This document shows, piece after piece, positions 21,352-33,516 of a stretch of 64,000 bases of DNA (positions are counted from its first letter, which is position 1; each line of letters begins with the position of its first letter). Source of the stretch: Cyprinodon diabolis (taxonomy: Eukaryota; Chordata; Actinopteri; Cyprinodontiformes; Cyprinodontidae); the NCBI GenBank assembly GCA_030533445.1, contig CM060075.1, positions 37,405,719 through 37,469,718 of the forward strand, in the 5' to 3' direction. A model generated the notes under the pieces. The model made no database searches. It saw nothing but the letters and a program-made list of their open reading frames with translations, and had not been told where the DNA came from. The position numbers were made by a program, and so were the translations under genes.

Positions 21352-22251
21352 TCAATTTTGTCCCCAATTCTTTTTAATGATTTTTTTGTTTTTATGTAAA
21401 AACAAAAAGGGTAAGACAAGACTACTAGGAATATCTAACCACAGACGTACTGTTAAAATGACACAGTCAAAAGGTCTCCCTGTGATAAAGATTAATTCGA
21501 TAACCATATTTGACATAAACCTTAACAACAACACTCCTAATATGGACACAAGTGTGAAGAATGTCTTTTGTTTTGATTGATCAATCTTGTTTCTACTTCC
21601 AGATTTTTGACCTGGGCCTGGGCGTTTCAGAGTACATAAAACAAATAGGCTGCAAAAAAATACAATAATTAGAGCTGCTAATAAATAACAGAGCTCAACA
21701 AATTTTGATGCTTGTGATTCAAATGTGTCCACTGTTACAATAGCAAATATCCATGCAAAACCACTTATGACATTTCTGATTTTGATTCCTTTTTCATTTT
21801 TCAATTTCAGGTAGGTAATCGGATGAACAACAGCCAGATAGCGTTCCAAACAAGTCAAAACATGAAAAAATATTTCTCCAAACCAGGTGAAAGAACTGGT
21901 GATTCTTCCCATAGATACCAGCTTAACCTCCTTTCTATAGAAACCAGCACAAGTTAAAATAGTTCCAATGACACAAATCATTTCTATGGTAACTGCATGG
22001 TAAGTGAACAAATCAGAGTTACTTGATGGTGATGAGGTGAACCTGTTATTTCTCCATTTTTGGAGGCCATGGTAAAAAATTAGGATGCAGATTGGTAATA
22101 GAAGGAAGATGTACAGATGAACGTATGTAATGAAAACAATGGAAGTTGGTCCGATGAAGAGGCAGTTTCTGAATATTGGTACAGAAAAATTGGTGGAGGA
22201 GAGGTTTGGATGAAGAAGGGAGTCCTGGCAGGTTGAAGAAGAGTTTTTCAT
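21352..22251 (-). CDS. Receptor C: intact atypical rhodopsin-like 7-TM receptor, 299 aa
   Basis: A single uninterrupted coding exon. The start ATG at 22249-22251 lies 5 nt after a splice acceptor (CTTCTTTTTACAG on minus). The N-terminus has three N-glycosylation sequons (N3, N16, N21). Seven hydrophobic segments are visible: TM1 about 33-58, TM2 78-100, TM3 108-125, TM4 150-170, TM5 182-206, TM6 226-250, TM7 258-285. E126-R127-Y128 closes TM3 in the form ERYLAVVHP. TM2 has a Glu (E90) near where class A receptors have Asp. TM4 keeps W157. TM6 has LLLRF instead of CWxP, and TM7 has DIPSSLVLPFLFL instead of NPxxY. The tail is short and Lys-rich. It likely sits in the plasma membrane; ligand and coupling are unknown. 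The truncated copy D derives from this gene or a close sister. Confidence 0.88.
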   Translation of the reverse strand: MKNSSSTCQDSLLHPNLSSTNFSVPIFRNCLFIGPTSIVFITYVHLYIFLLLPICILIFYHGLQKWRNNRFTSSPSSNSDLFTYHAVTIEMICVIGTILTCAGFYRKEVKLVSMGRITSSFTWFGEIFFHVLTCLERYLAVVHPITYLKLKNEKGIKIRNVISGFAWIFAIVTVDTFESQASKFVELCYLLAALIIVFFCSLFVLCTLKRPGPGQKSGSRNKIDQSKQKTFFTLVSILGVLLLRFMSNMVIELIFITGRPFDCVILTVRLWLDIPSSLVLPFLFLHKNKKIIKKNWGQN

Positions 22252-22256
22252 TATAA

Positions 22257-23744
22257 CTGTAAAAAGAAGAAGAAAAATTATTTGTGTGAGTATATATAAT
22301 GTATTTTTGTAAGATATGTCCTATGAGAGATATCTTTAGAAGCTAGTGAGTGAGAATCCACCAGCCCATTTGAATTCATCAGAATATATAGAGATTAAAA
22401 AGTGCAACTTGCCACTGTGGAAATTCATTTTTTGATTTTTGTGGCGTAAAATAATTAATCAGGATAAATAGTTGCAAATTTTTCATTTTTCATTTCATTC
22501 TTCCTTTGAAATTAGAATGAGAATATACATCTCTAAGAAGAAAAAAATGTAAGTAAAAAATGGGATATGTAGGTGTACCTACCATTCATCTATTGCATTG
22601 ATGAAGCACCTTTATCTCAATTCCAGCAGTTATTTTTTTTAGATAAAGATCAATTATTTAAAATTAAATCAATTACATAAAATATATCTTTACAAGTAAT
22701 ATTTTACCATTTCCCATTAACATACTCAAGCTATAGTTGCAGTTACAGAGTTTACAGATGATCAAAACAATGTTATTGTATTACCATACCACTCATTTGA
22801 TTAAGAGTAAGTCTATCGAGGGCTTTGGATAAGATGTTTCCCCACAAATAAAATACTGGAAAGATATTTTTGCTTAATAAAATTCGAAAATAATACTAGG
22901 TCAAGATGTGGTAACCTGACAGAGAATTATTGATTTGTAACTAAAACTGTTTTAATGTACTATTATGCTAAGGGTGTGCTGATTTATGCAACAAATTTAC
23001 TGTAGTTTTTTTTTTTTTTTTTTTTTTTATCTTACAGGTTGGTTTATTTTATATCAATTCTCAAATATGAACATATTTAACTTATTTATGATAAAATTCC
23101 ATTCAGTCAAAGTCAGTTGTTTTTGCAGACATCCCTCCATAACCATTGTTTATAAAACAATACCAGTTTATTTAAATTAGATTGAAATCACATGTATATA
23201 ACATTATTTACAGTCTAACTGATCTCATATCAAGCAACTAAAACCTGGTCATTCAGTATCCATCATGTTACATAACATGACTTCTGAATCAGTAATTCCT
23301 ATTCAAATAACTTCTGAAATGCCTTACGTAATTTGTTCAAATACTATCCAAGTCTAATTTGTAGTATAAAAATGCAAGAAAAATATCAAGAGAATTCAGC
23401 CAGTTTTATCCTAAATTATTATAATTAGGTTGAGGTTAGGAAGAATGAAGTCTGGATGTCCCTACTTAGGCTGCTACCCAGATGAGCGGAAGAAGATGGA
23501 TACATAAATGGATGGAGGTTAGGAATTTTGTGTAAAATATTTTAAATGCAGTACAAGGTTTTTCCAGCTCTTTTATTGCAGTGCATAAACATGAAACAAT
23601 CAATTCTATTCTTCAGCATAAAAATAAAAAACAACAGTTTACATACAATAATGATTTACATAAAATGCACCCCATGATACATTCTTTATTTAAATAATTG
23701 TGAATTCCTAAACTCTAATATTTATAAAAACAAAAAGTACCAAC
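22257..23744 (-). other. Predicted 5' UTR intron of receptor C
   Basis: On the minus strand the donor is AAAAAG|GTTGGTAC and the acceptor CTTCTTTTTACAG|TTATAATG. The same sites are conserved around receptor D. The intron has a T run at 23006-23027. It also holds a fragment ending GAGCGGAAGAAGATGGATAC...GGATGG (about 23455-23515), which looks like a LINE 3' tail and is shared with the D copy at about 29345-29395. Confidence 0.6.
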
Positions 23745-23820
23745 CTTTTTAGTGTTTTGTACAGCTTTCTTCCTCTTGGTCTCTTCTCTGCAGGAGCAAT
23801 AGCTGGTCATATATATAACC
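23745..23820 (-). promoter_or_regulatory. Predicted promoter and non-coding exon 1 of receptor C
   Basis: A TATATATA box (about 23810-23817) lies about 65 bases upstream of the predicted donor. The predicted exon 1 carries GAGACCAAGAGGAAGAAAGC and ends AAAACACTAAAAAG before GTTGGT. The TATA box, leader and donor recur almost unchanged at 29639-29722 in front of pseudogene D. The upstream block AAACAAATTGCAGCTT..TTAACGAGGTGTTAC is also conserved. Confidence 0.55.
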
Positions 23821-24134
23821 AAATGTATATATGACCTCTCAACCTATGTAGGCCTCTTTAAGGTAAATTCAAATTTTGTGTATTTGCATTAAAACAAATT
23901 GCAGCTTTTTAACGAGGTGTTACATAATCAAACGTTATGCAAGCCTATACGTAGAAAAACTGTAAAGTGAAACATATTCATCCTAACCATTTTCTCATGT
24001 ATATGCTTTTTGTGCAAATGACTTAGATAATTCTTAAAACTTATGATGGAGGAGTTTTAATTTGGCCCATTATAGGGTTTGTTATGCTGTTTTAGCCTCA
24101 CAGAAGAGCAGAAGTATCCGTATGGAGAATCCAG

Positions 24135-24810
24135 AACCAATTAAATTTATTTATATAGCGCCAATTCAAAACACGTCATCTTAAGGCACTTTACAGTTCA
24201 CCAGATCATACAGTGAAATTGATTCAAAGTTTTCTATGTAAGGAAAAGCAGTTGATTGCATCGACTAATTAATTCGAAAAACCTGTTGTTTCATTCTAGG
24301 GCTTTAACAAGGCTTGCATTAGGGCTCATAGGCAAATATGCCATTTTGAGCCTAACCAATGTTACACACCCTATTCAGAGACCTTACGGACCAGCGCCAA
24401 ATACCCTGTATAATCATTCTATGACCCCTTTAAGCCTTTATCAGAACTCTGGCTGCAGCATTTTTGGATCAGCTGAGGGCTTTTAAGTACAGTTTGTGGA
24501 CTTCCTGATAGAATTACAATAGTCCAGCCTTGAAGTAACAAAAACATGGTCTAGTTTCTCAGCATCACCCCTGGACAGGAGATTTCACATTTTTGTAATA
24601 TTGTGAAGATGAAAGAAGGAAATTCTAGAAACCTCTTTAATATGGGATTAAAATTACATGTCCTGATCAAAAATAACACCAAGATTTTTTACTTTGTTAT
24701 CTGAAATCAGTATAATCCCATCTAAATTAAGTGACTGACTAATCAGCTTGTTTTTCAAAGACTCTGGACCAAAGACTATAACTTTTGTTTTGTCTGCATT
24801 CAGACATGAG
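24135..24810 (-). repeat. L2-like LINE relic (RT C-terminus and 3' tail)
   Basis: The 3' tail TTAAATTTATTTATATAGCGCCAATTCAAAACACGTCATCTTAAGGCAC (from about 24137) is the reverse of the L2 3' end seen on plus at 52424. Further in, the minus strand reads [18 protein letters not shown] and [15 protein letters not shown], the conserved C-terminal RT region of L2-type LINEs. The coding frame is broken before the ARVLT-type segment. Confidence 0.7.
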
Positions 24811-25305
24811 GTGTTGATAGGTTTGACCCGAGAAACATGAAAGGTGGGGTGGATCCTCATAGATGGAGTCAGGCAGAGACAGACTGCCACCGGGTTCACC
24901 ACCTTAGAGATGGCAAAGGGGCCAATAAACCGGGGAGCCAGCTTCCTGCTCCCAACCTTGAGAGGAAGGTCCTTGGTAGAGAGTCAGACTTCGTCTCCGG
25001 GTTGGCCTGAGTGGGCCTGAGAGAAGCAGAGAATGGCCCTACTCCAGGCTTGCTGTCACCTCAGAGCGGACAAGTGGGCAGACGGAACCCTTGAATCCCT
25101 CTCCTCGATGGAGAACACCAGGCTGGAACCCATACACAACATAAAAAGAGAGACTGGTGCAGCTGGAGGGAGTGGAGGTTATAGCGTGCTCTACCCAGGG
25201 AAGGTTCTGGGCCCGCTTTGTGGGGTCAGACTGGCAAAAAAGGCAAAGCTTGGTCTCAACCTCCTGGTTGAGCCTCTCAGTCTGAACATCTGTCCGAGGG
25301 CTTTT
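24811..25305 (-). pseudogene. Gypsy pol fragment (integrase C-terminus)
   Basis: On the minus strand it reads [17 protein letters not shown], equivalent to [14 protein letters not shown] in the element at 3583-8597. The plus-strand sequences GCCAATAAACCGGGGAGCCAGCTTCCTGCT and GTTATAGCGTGCTCTACCCAGGGA parallel 4121-4150 and 4431-4453 of that element. It is a different, more decayed family member with no LTR beside it. Confidence 0.75.
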
Positions 25306-25309
25306 TAAT

Positions 25310-25745
25310 AATCTTGACCAGTACTGGCTGATGGTAATTGTTTGTAACCCATTTCCACTCTAGACCCTCTTAAGTGATGATTACTTGATTTCTTAGAAGT
25401 ATAATGCATTTAGGATAGGTTAGCCTAGATTTGCTATTTATTAAGGCCTTGAGAAAACTCAGGCATTACCTATTCTTTAGAGGTAATTCCTGAAATACTG
25501 ATGTGAAAATACATCACAGGGATGAATTCCAAGTTAGAATAGGGCTTATGTATGAAATATGAATAACGCTCAATTTCAAACTCAAAAATGCAAATAACCT
25601 GTAGGAAAATTTTGTTATTTTTTTTTATTTTTAGCTTATATATATTTAAAATAAAAAAAATTAACACACTACGTTGAAGCTAATGAAACGAGTAACCAAG
25701 TCTAATAAAAAGTGAAAGGCCTGCGAGTATCTTTAATCCATTTGT
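25310..25745. other. Intergenic, no gene seen
   Basis: AT-rich, including a T/A-rich stretch at 25610-25665. Nothing recognised. Confidence 0.4.
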
Positions 25746-25750
25746 GTGGC

Positions 25751-26233
25751 TGTCAGGGTTTGGAGGACGCAGAGGCAGAGGCTGAGGCTGAGGAGATTTC
25801 TGGGAGTTTAATGGGGGCAAAAACAGTAACAAAGGAAGGAATCCAAAAATCCAACTAATAATGAAAGGCAAACCAGAACTGAGAAGACATCTGGGGAAAA
25901 CCAAACACGAGGAGCCAGGGAGAGACGAGGAACGTGGACAACAGCATGGGAGGACAGCGAAGACAAGGAACCAACAAAGAGTTAGAGCAGAGGGAGAGCA
26001 TATATAGCAGAGAGAGACAAAGGGAGGGCTAACGAGCAGACAAGGAGCAGGTGTGAGAGGAGACAATGAGGGAGCCAAGGGGAAAGGAACATACACACAC
26101 AAGAGGGTAAAAGGGGACAACAGAAAAACATGAGAACTAATATAAATCTAGAAATACAACAAAACTGGAATTAAACCAATAAATCTAGAAAACAAGGAGC
26201 AAAGTAAAGAACAGCAGAACCAAGACCATGACA
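25751..26233 (-). repeat. Solo LTR of a gypsy-like retrotransposon (copy 2)
   Basis: 483 bp, TGTCAGGGTTTGG...GACCATGACA, with a perfect 5-bp duplication GTGGC (25746-25750 and 26234-26238). Same family as 3054-3524. No internal region is present. Confidence 0.85.
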
Positions 26234-26239
26234 GTGGCG

Positions 26240-27705
26240 TGTTTTTGATTAACAGAGAGACGTTTCGGTTGCTCCTGTCAAATTAATTAAAGCTACAATG
26301 TGTAAATTTCAGCGACATCCAATAGTCAGACTGCAAAATGCAGTGATGTGAACAGTCCTCCACACTGCCTCTCTGCTTCAACAGTACGGGGACCATCATG
26401 GTTTAAAATAGCTTCAACGACATCCACTTTACCTATGAAGACGAGGTTTTTTAAAGTTAGATCATAGTATCAGATCCAGAAATTCTTCAAAACTGTTGTC
26501 TCATGTACATTGACAGGTATACAGTTTAGAAGATGAGAAAGGTTGATGATTTGATTTAATTTAGCCCTAGACCGACTGTTACATAACCTAACTCCAGCAT
26601 GACACTGACAGAGGATGCCTTCTCTCTTCCCACTCCTATGCATATTCCATCTGTGAGCTCCACTAATCCTCAGCGGGCCTCCCTCCATCTCCAGCACTTA
26701 GAGCCTAGCCTTGACCTGCCGGACTCTTTTCCTGATCTGCCGCCCTGGGGGTCTTCTACAATGTCACTCTTTCCTTGTCTCACACTGATACCCTACAGTT
26801 TCTGCTTTAGCTTAGAAACACCATCTCCCCTTACCTCTGTTGTCCAGGCCAGTGGAAGTCTAGTTCACATAGTTATGTTTTATAAATATTATTTGATTAT
26901 TCTTATTGTATCTAGGCCTATCTAGCTGCTGTCCAATTCAACCCTAATGGCCTTCTCTATAGTGATCTCTCAGTTTACCTGTAAATCCTTAGACTGAGGG
27001 ACATTACAACAAAGAAGAACCCATCCAGAGATTTCAGTAAACGTTTTGGGGGTTTTTCTGCCTGAAGTGTTGAGATTCATGAGGACATTTTGTTTATAAA
27101 CTTACCAAACATCTCTTTGGTTCTCCATTATTTTTATTTTCTTAAGTGACTCAACTTAATCATGACACTGTTGGTTTTATTATTGATGGCTAATTGAAGC
27201 ACTCCGTCAGATTACATAACCTGTTCTCCTGCCTAACGTGTATGTTTTCACTTATATAATCCATTAATCATCACCATTATTTACATACCAATTTCATTTT
27301 TGCATTTGGACCTGCCACAAATGCACATGACACTGTCATGCAAACAAGCTTTGACAGAGTGAACGTACTTACTCCTAAAGATGAGAAACTTACTGAAATG
27401 GTGTATCTGGAAATGGCAACTCCCTGAGCAGATGTTCTGACCCCTGTTTATCACATATAAGAAGAGTTGTTTTGGCTTCTAATGTCCACACTGTAAGACT
27501 ATTGGAGTCGAGCCATATGAAGGCGATTTCAACCCAGTTTGCCTGCCAAGTCATTTAACATGGGTCAACACAAGTAAGAGGGCTTTTCCCACTCCCAATA
27601 AAAAAAGAATTATTCCTGGGTTAAACAGTTTTTTTGGCAAGTTGGGAATGGATATGAGTTTCAGTACTTTCTGATGCAAGACGCTGGAGGTGTGGAACTC
27701 TTGAT
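26240..27705. other. Intergenic with possible transposon fragments, no gene supported
   Basis: 26286-26340 (TTAAAGCTACAATGTGTAAATTTCAGCG) resembles one end of a fish MITE with no partner end. The GC-richer stretch 26590-26830 contains a 108-codon ORF without a recognised domain; its base composition suggests a repeat rather than a host exon. The rest is AT-rich. Confidence 0.35.
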
Positions 27706-27708
27706 AAC

Positions 27709-27837
27709 TGTCATGATTGGTTCAGAGAGGCCCAATATGCAGAACACCACGGGAAACAGGGAAAAGGTTAAAATGAGTTTATTGACAACGGCACATGTAA
27801 AGAGTCAGGTACTGGTTCACGTCTGGGGAATGACACG
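27709..27837 (-). repeat. LTR-like fragment truncating receptor D
   Basis: It begins TGTCATGATTGGTTCAGAGAGGCCC, includes TGAGTTTATTGACAACGG, and joins the receptor sequence at a small repeat (ATGACACGACAATGACACGA). It looks like the outer end of a retrotransposon LTR. Only one side is seen, so the call is tentative. Confidence 0.35.
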
Positions 27838-28124
27838 ACAATGACACGAATCACTTCTATGCTAACTGCATGGTAAGTGAACAAATCAGAGTGACTTGAT
27901 GGTGACGAGGTGAACCTGTTATTTCTCAATTTTTGGAGGCCATGGTGAAAAATAAGGATGCAGATTGGTAGTAGAAGGAAGATGTACAGATGAATGTATG
28001 AAATAAAAATTATGGAAGTTGGTCTTGAGAAGAGGCAGTTTCTAAATAAGGGTGCAGAAAAGTTGGTGGAGGAGAGGTTTGGATGAAGAAGGGACTCCTT
28101 GTATGGGGAATAAGAGTTTTCCAT
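27838..28124 (-). pseudogene. Receptor D: 3'-truncated copy of receptor C
   Basis: The ATG (28122-28124) and preceding acceptor (TTCTTTTTACAG|ATATAATG) are preserved. The frame encodes a glycosylated N-terminus (N16 and N21 sequons kept: NLSSTNFS), TM1 (IYIFLLLPICILIF type) and the start of TM2 (FTYHAVSIEVIRVI). It then runs into unrelated sequence at about 27837, so TM3-TM7 are gone. The residual ORF of 118 codons ends at 27768 with foreign residues. It would not make a receptor, though promoter and splice sites look intact, so a transcript is possible. Confidence 0.85.
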
Positions 28125-29638
28125 TATATCTGTAAAAAGAAAGAAGATAAATGATTAGTTTGAGCATATATAATGTATTTATATTTATGAGAGACATTGT
28201 TTGGAGTGAGTTGGTAAAATTCCACAAGCCCTTTTGAATTAGTCAAAATATATAGAGATTAAAAAGTTATATTTTCCACTGTGGTAATACAGGTTTTTGT
28301 GGTGTAAGTGAATTGATCATGATTAATGATTGTAAATTTTTCATTTTCTACATTTAATGCAACATTCCTTCTTTAAAAGAAGAATGAGAATATGCATTTC
28401 TTAAAAGAAAAAAAATCTCAGTAAAAATTTGAAATGTAGGTGTGCATATCATTATTCTATTGCAGGGATGAAACACCTTTATCTCAATTCTAAATGTCAT
28501 TTTCTTTGTATAAACATCAATTATGCACACTTACTGTAGATTAATTACATAAAATATATCTCTCCAGGTATTATTATTATCATTTTTTTTTTACATTTCT
28601 CATAAACATACTCAAGCTATAGTTGCACTTTTATGGAGTTTACAGAGAACAAAACAATGTTATTTTGTTACTGTATCAGTCATTTGATTAAGAGTAACTG
28701 CCCAAAGAGGCTATCCAGTTTCAGGAATTTTCAGAAACTTCAGCAAAAGCTTGTCCATTTTAGAAGTTTTAATTCGCTAATGTTTTTCCAGTAGAAAGCT
28801 TGTGCTCTGACACTAGAGAGGGCTTTGGACAAGATGTGTTTCCATAAATAAAATAATGGAAAGATACTTTTGTGACATACATGATGTGGTATCCTGACAG
28901 ATAAAATTATTAAATTGTAATTAACAGTGTTTTCATAAAGTATTACTTTAAGGGTTTGTTTATTTATGCAAGCACTTAGATGGAGTTTTTTTGTGTATTT
29001 TTTTTTTGATCAATTCTTAAATATAAGCACATTTAACTCATTTTTTATATAAGTTAATTTAAATTAGATTGAATTTACAGTATTATTGATCTCATATCAG
29101 GCAAGTAAAACTTAGTCATTCAGTATCCATTATATGACATAACCATGATGTGAATCTATATGATTTCTGAATCAAATTTTCTAATATTAGTTCATTTCAC
29201 TTGTTAACAGACTAGTTTAAATAATTTGTTCAAATACTATCAAAGCATAAATCTTATAAAAATATAGGTTAACTCAACTGCTTTTTTTATCAGGAAAATT
29301 CAGTCAGTTTTATTTTGATTTATTATAATGATGTTGAGGCTGGGAAGAGGGAAGTCTGCATGTCCCTACTTTGGCTGCTACTCAGAGAAGCAGAATAATA
29401 TGAAATATGAAATATGAAAAATCTTATAAATTCACTACAATCAAATTGTGTCAGTCCCTCTATGGGCATCTTCCAGCTCATTGTTTCATAGCCCATTAAA
29501 TAAACAAAATAATAAAAAAAAAATCAGATTTTTCTTTTATAAAATAATGATTTACTTAACTGCACTCAATAATGAAATGATTGTGAAATAATTGTAAATT
29601 TTGAAAATATAATGTTTATGAAAGCAAAAAAATACCAA

Positions 29639-29722
29639 CCTTTTTAGTGTTTTGTACAGCTTTCTTCCTCTTGGTCTCTCTTATGCAGCTGCAATGGCTG
29701 TGCGGCAGTGTGGCTATATATA
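29639..29722 (-). promoter_or_regulatory. Conserved promoter and exon 1 in front of receptor D
   Basis: TATATATAA at about 29715-29722. The exon 1 sequence GACCAAGAGGAAGAAAGCTG and AAAACACTAAAAAG precedes GTTGGTATT (donor; intron begins at 29639). It matches the receptor C leader. The predicted intron is 28130-29639. Confidence 0.5.
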
Positions 29723-30213
29723 ACCTATATGGGCCTCTTTTAGGTCAATTCAAATGTACTTTATTTGCATTGAAACAAATTGCAGCTTGTTAACGAGGTG
29801 TTACACTATCCTACAGCCTGCAAGCCCATACACAGAAAAACTAAACTGAAAAAATCTTATTTTAAAACCTGTTCACATGTATATATTTTTGTGTAACTAA
29901 CTTAGATAATTCTTAGAAATTTGTGATAGAGGAGTTTGAATTTGGCCCATGATAGGTTTTCGTTTGATGATTTATGCTCACAGGTACAGTTGTGGTCAAA
30001 AGTGTACCTACACTTGTAAAAAATCATAATGTTATGGCTGTCTTGAGTCTTCAATAAGTTCTACAACTCTTATTTTTCTGTGATAGAGTGATCGGAACAC
30101 ATACATGTTTGTCACAAAAAACAGTCATAAAATTTGGTTCTTTCATAAATTTATTATGGGTCTGCTGAAAATGTCACCAAATCTGCTGGGTCAAAAATAT
30201 ACATACAGCAACA

Positions 30214-31540
<1,327 letters not shown>

Positions 31541-31934
31541 TAGCTGAGTCTAATCACTTGGTCAAATGAGCCCTATTTAAATGGGCTCATGAGAAGTCAA
31601 CAGCTGTAGTCAATCAGAATCACTTAGAAGAAGTGAAGAGGCCATGACATGAAGCTAATTTGATTGACACAACTCGCTACATCACCAAAGTTGACAAATT
31701 TTGTTGCTGTATGTATATTTTTGACTCAGCAGATTTGGTGACATTTTCAGCAGACCCATAATAAATTTATGAAAGAACCAAATTTTATGACTGTTTTTTG
31801 TGACAAACATGTATGTGTTCCGATCACTCTATCACAGAAAAATAAGAGTTGTAGAACTTATTGAAGACTCAAGACAGCCATAACATTATGATTTTTTACA
31901 AGTGTAGGTACACTTTTGACCACAACTGTATTGC

Positions 31935-32580
31935 AGGTTCTTTTAACATTAAATCAGCTTCTTCTGACTCTCCATAATTACTTCTGGGATATACACTAGG
32001 GACTGAAATTAGACTATCCTGGCTGAGACTTTGAAGGTATAGTGGAGGATTTTCTTTTTCTGTGTGGATCATCAAAATAAGTGTTCCTCTTAACCGTCAA
32101 TCATTCTGGTGATATGTTTATGTAAGGTAGTCCTATGTGCTCGTCACTATTTTCACTTACTTGTGGTGAGTTAATGTCAGTTATTGTCCCCCTCCCCAAC
32201 ATAGGTGTCATGTCCCTTGTGACTGTACGCAGCTGCGCAGTGTGGGCTAAATCTGAGTCTAGTCGAAGACTGCATCAGGCCTCACCAGCATCACTTTGGA
32301 ATCGGGCAGTGCAGGGAACTCGTTCCACTGTCACTGGGACATAACAACGATCCCCAACACATGTGCAACCAAGCATCGGAACAACAATCACCTGTTTATG
32401 GTTGTCATAAACTCCTGTGTGGGTGGAAGACGACTGCGCTGCTTGGGGCCACCTGATGGTTATGGTGACGAGGAGGCTACAGCAATAATAAATAATTATT
32501 TTGATGCCTCCCCCCTGCAGACCCTGTATCATTTTTCTACTTCTTGGCTGCTTTAGGACACGGTCTAAAACAAAATCTAG
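31935..32580. other. Intergenic, no gene seen
   Basis: 32230-32540 is more GC-rich and has overlapping short ORFs on both strands without recognised domains. It may be transposon-derived; ends were not found. Confidence 0.35.
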
Positions 32581-32582
32581 TT

Positions 32583-32750
32583 CTAGTCCTAGTGGTTAGA
32601 GCATTGGGCTTTGAATTTTTTTGAATCAAGACCCTTAACCCCACACTGCTCCCCTGGCGCTACACAATGGCAGTCCACTGCTCCCCAAGGGGGTGGGTTA
32701 AATGCAGAGAATTATTTTGTTGCTCTGTACTTGTGACAGCTTGTCACAAC
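32583..32750 (+). repeat. tRNA-derived SINE, copy 1
   Basis: It has CTAGTGGTTAGAGCATTGGGC (A-box-like), then ACCCTTAACCCC...CTGCTCCCC, and the tail CAGTCCACTGCTCCCCAAGGGGGTGGGTTAAATGCAGAG. Same family and strand as 35040 and 37862. The B-box region is partly lost. Confidence 0.65.
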
Positions 32751-32754
32751 AAAG

Positions 32755-33510
32755 AACAGAGGTTGCAGATGAGACCTGTGATGACTGCAGGGACACTTCT
32801 CAAACCTGTTCCATCAACTCCGAGATTCATGCAGGCTTCTCCTGGTTCAGATTTGTCCAAAGCGCAGACCTGCACGCTGGTGGAGGTCCTCTTAGATCAA
32901 GTCCTGCAGAAGCTCCCTCTCCAATGCCATATCTGGCGCATCCTGCAGGGAGGTTGGATGCACAAACTGGACTTGAATCCGTAGCTCCGGAGGGGACAGG
33001 GCCAGTGGATTCTGTACACCCGAGGGCATGTGTACGTAAGCTCTGTGTGTGAGGCTCTTAATTTCATTAGCTAACACACGCAAAGGTTCACCTGACAACC
33101 TCTTCCTGGTGGTTAGATTAGTTTTTAAAGATGTCAGGCTGCAAACATTGCCTAAAACACCTCTTTAACACTCCGAACAAGGCATCATAGTCTTTCCGAT
33201 CCTCCGAACCACGCAGCAACAGGCAGTTCAGTGCATCATCCTGCAAGCAGATAGCTACATGCAAAGACTCCCAGCATAAACTACCATTGTACTTGGCCGT
33301 CTATAGCAGCACAGCAATATTATGTCTGCCGCCGTCGCAGAAAAGCTCTTGCTCGATTTAACCTTTGCATCTCCGTGTTCCATGCCTCACTTTCCTCTTT
33401 CCTCTCTGATTTGAATCCTATGCTAAGAGACACACCGTCCCTGTTGCTGCTGTAGTGGCTACTGGCACTAGCAAGCCGAAATTGCTCACATCTGAGTATT
33501 TCTGCATATG
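32755..33510. other. Probable LINE-associated flank, no gene supported
   Basis: It lies downstream (minus sense) of the LINE relic. GC-balanced sequence with overlapping small ORFs on both strands; none has a recognised motif. It may be the 3' part of the LINE. Confidence 0.35.
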
Positions 33511-33516
33511 ACAATA

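Larger units (their letters stand above)
21966..24110 (-). repeat. Segmental duplication, copy 1 (receptor C 5' half, intron, promoter)
   Basis: Colinear with 27838-29984, with small indels and substitutions throughout. It starts inside the receptor coding exon (ATGACACAAATCATTTCTATGGTAACTGCATGG) and ends upstream of the promoter (GGAGGAGTTTTAATTTGGCCCATTATAGG). Both copies are close to 2.15 kb. Confidence 0.85.
27838..29984 (-). repeat. Segmental duplication, copy 2 (around receptor D)
   Basis: Partner of 21966-24110. The left end is the receptor D breakpoint; the right end (GAGGAGTTTGAATTTGGCCCATGATAGG) lies directly beside the Tc1 element that starts at 29987. Indels between copies lie mainly in intron A/T runs. 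Confidence 0.85.

Noticed and set aside
25680..26120. 146-codon minus-strand ORF, Pro/Leu-rich
   Set aside because: Lies within the second solo LTR; composition follows the purine-rich plus strand.
26599..26925. Possible host exon encoding a Pro/Leu/Ser-rich peptide
   Set aside because: No splice-site pair and no recognised domain; more likely repeat-derived.
32135..33052. Overlapping ORFs of 69-116 codons
   Set aside because: No recognisable domain; both strands are open to a similar degree, and the region is bounded by a SINE and LINE relic.
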